Source of the DNA: Streptomyces cupreus
GTDB taxonomy: Bacteria; Actinomycetota; Actinomycetes; Streptomycetales; Streptomycetaceae
Assembly (NCBI RefSeq): GCF_014257025.1
Contig: NZ_JACMSF010000009.1
Location: 62,001 to 126,000, forward strand
Direction: 5' to 3'
DNA: 64,000 bases
The notes beneath the pieces were generated by a model, which saw nothing but the letters and a program-made list of their open reading frames with translations, ran no database searches and had not been told where the DNA came from. The stretch's first letter is position 1; every line of letters starts with the position of its first letter. Below, piece after piece: positions 63,557 through 64,000 of this stretch. A program made the position numbers and the translations under genes.

Positions 63557-64000
63557 TCAACCGGCAGCTCGGGTCAGCAACCTTTCTATGCGGGAGCGGA
63601 TGGACGTGGCCCGGCGGTCGGTATAGGGGGTCAGGTGGGTCAGGGCCTCGATCCAGTGGCCACGGGCAGTCTCGGGGTCCTCCGGGTGAACGGCTGCGGC
63701 CAGGTGGTCGAGTTCCAGGGCGAGCTGCCAGGTGTCCCCTAGGTCGCGATGAACGGCCGCGGCCTGGCGGTGGAAGGTGGTGGCCTCGCCGTGACGGTCC
63801 ATCGCGGCATACGTCTGGCCCGTGCCGCGCCAGGCCAGGGCCTCGCGGCTGCGGTCGCCAAGGCGTCGGTGGAGCATGGCGGAGCGCTGGTAGGAGGTCA
63901 GGGCGTCGCCGTGCTGGGCGGCGGTGCGCTGGATGTCGCCGAGGGTGAGGAGCCAGAAGCCTTCCCGGGTGTGGTCGCGGAGGGCGAGCGCGATGTCGAG
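63557..64000 (-). CDS. TPR-repeat protein, 3' part, cut by the window edge
   Basis: The frame runs from the right edge to a stop at 63557 and encodes consecutive tetratricopeptide repeats (LGDIQRTAAQHGDALTSYQRS, LAWRGTGQTYAAMDRHGEA, FHRQAAAVHRDLGDTWQLA). The pattern is that of the C-terminal region of large NB-ARC or SARP-type TPR regulators of Streptomyces. The 5' part lies outside the window, so the type cannot be decided. Confidence 0.7.
   Translation of the reverse strand, partial: LDIALALRDHTREGFWLLTLGDIQRTAAQHGDALTSYQRSAMLHRRLGDRSREALAWRGTGQTYAAMDRHGEATTFHRQAAAVHRDLGDTWQLALELDHLAAAVHPEDPETARGHWIEALTHLTPYTDRRATSIRSRIERLLTRAAG

Noticed and set aside
1..64000. CRISPR arrays, rRNA and tRNA genes
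   Set aside because: No regularly spaced direct repeats, no conserved rRNA blocks and no tRNA T-loop plus acceptor pattern were seen on reading through; a tRNA search program would settle the last point.

Overview
The window is high-GC DNA with GTG/TTG starts, short gene overlaps of the ATGA/GTGA type and strongly G/C-biased third positions. WhiB, DUF317, DUF4913, DUF2637, RIO-kinase and XRE/TPR regulator genes all point to Streptomyces or a close actinomycete. It is a mosaic of accessory DNA: pieces of conjugative or mobilizable elements, insertion sequences, candidate defence genes and one long biosynthetic-type operon. I saw no rRNA or tRNA gene and no CRISPR array.

Layout. (1) 1-6.7 kb and 15.9-18.6 kb: a plus-strand accessory gene string (DnaB-N protein, frameshifted C5-methyltransferase, DUF4913, RelE-like, winged-helix and DUF317 proteins, and an excisionase-like gene on the other strand). 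(2) 6.70-15.86 kb: a mobile element that splits a DUF317 gene. It has near-identical 13-bp inverted ends, two coupled tyrosine recombinases (the second with an in-frame TAG), and a minus-strand cargo operon of a zinc-ribbon protein, a membrane protein and a 1361-aa CHAT protease. A decayed second recombinase tail lies at the right end. (3) 18.9-22.3 kb: a coiled-coil protein, a RIO kinase, and an M1 peptidase broken by IS701/IS5 debris. (4) 22.3-27.6 kb: a frameshifted NO VEIN-like (sacsin-type ATPase plus DUF3883) gene. (5) 28.0-34.9 kb: a mobilization/replication module (relaxase, MobC, DUF2637, WhiB, DnaC-like loader, replisome-organizer-like protein) with a perfect 19-bp inverted repeat inside mobC. 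(6) 35.3-38.3 kb: an XRE / ImmA-IrrE / MAB_1171c-like / PAP2-like module.

(7) 38.75-52.07 kb: thirteen minus-strand genes, mostly overlapping: an ATPase-HAD fusion, GT-B-like enzyme, thymidylate-synthase homologue, O-carbamoyltransferase, second glycosyltransferase-like protein, P-loop kinase, methyltransferase, small-molecule kinase, histidine phosphatase, second kinase, SDR epimerase, SAH-hydrolase-like protein and KdsB-like cytidylyltransferase. A divergent XRE-TPR regulator and a TrmO-like gene follow. The thymidylate-synthase homologue has Asp where thymidylate synthases have the uracil-reading Asn, which predicts a cytosine nucleotide substrate, and it is translationally coupled to the carbamoyltransferase. 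I read this as an uncharacterised pathway to a modified cytosine nucleotide or glyco-nucleotide.

(8) 54.8-64 kb: a SIR2-domain protein, an IS630 copy, an S8 protease with a partner gene, and a graveyard of transposase, recombinase and acetyltransferase fragments, ending in a TPR protein cut by the window edge.

Several genes carry single-base frameshifts, some at homopolymers, so a few pseudogene calls could be sequencing errors.
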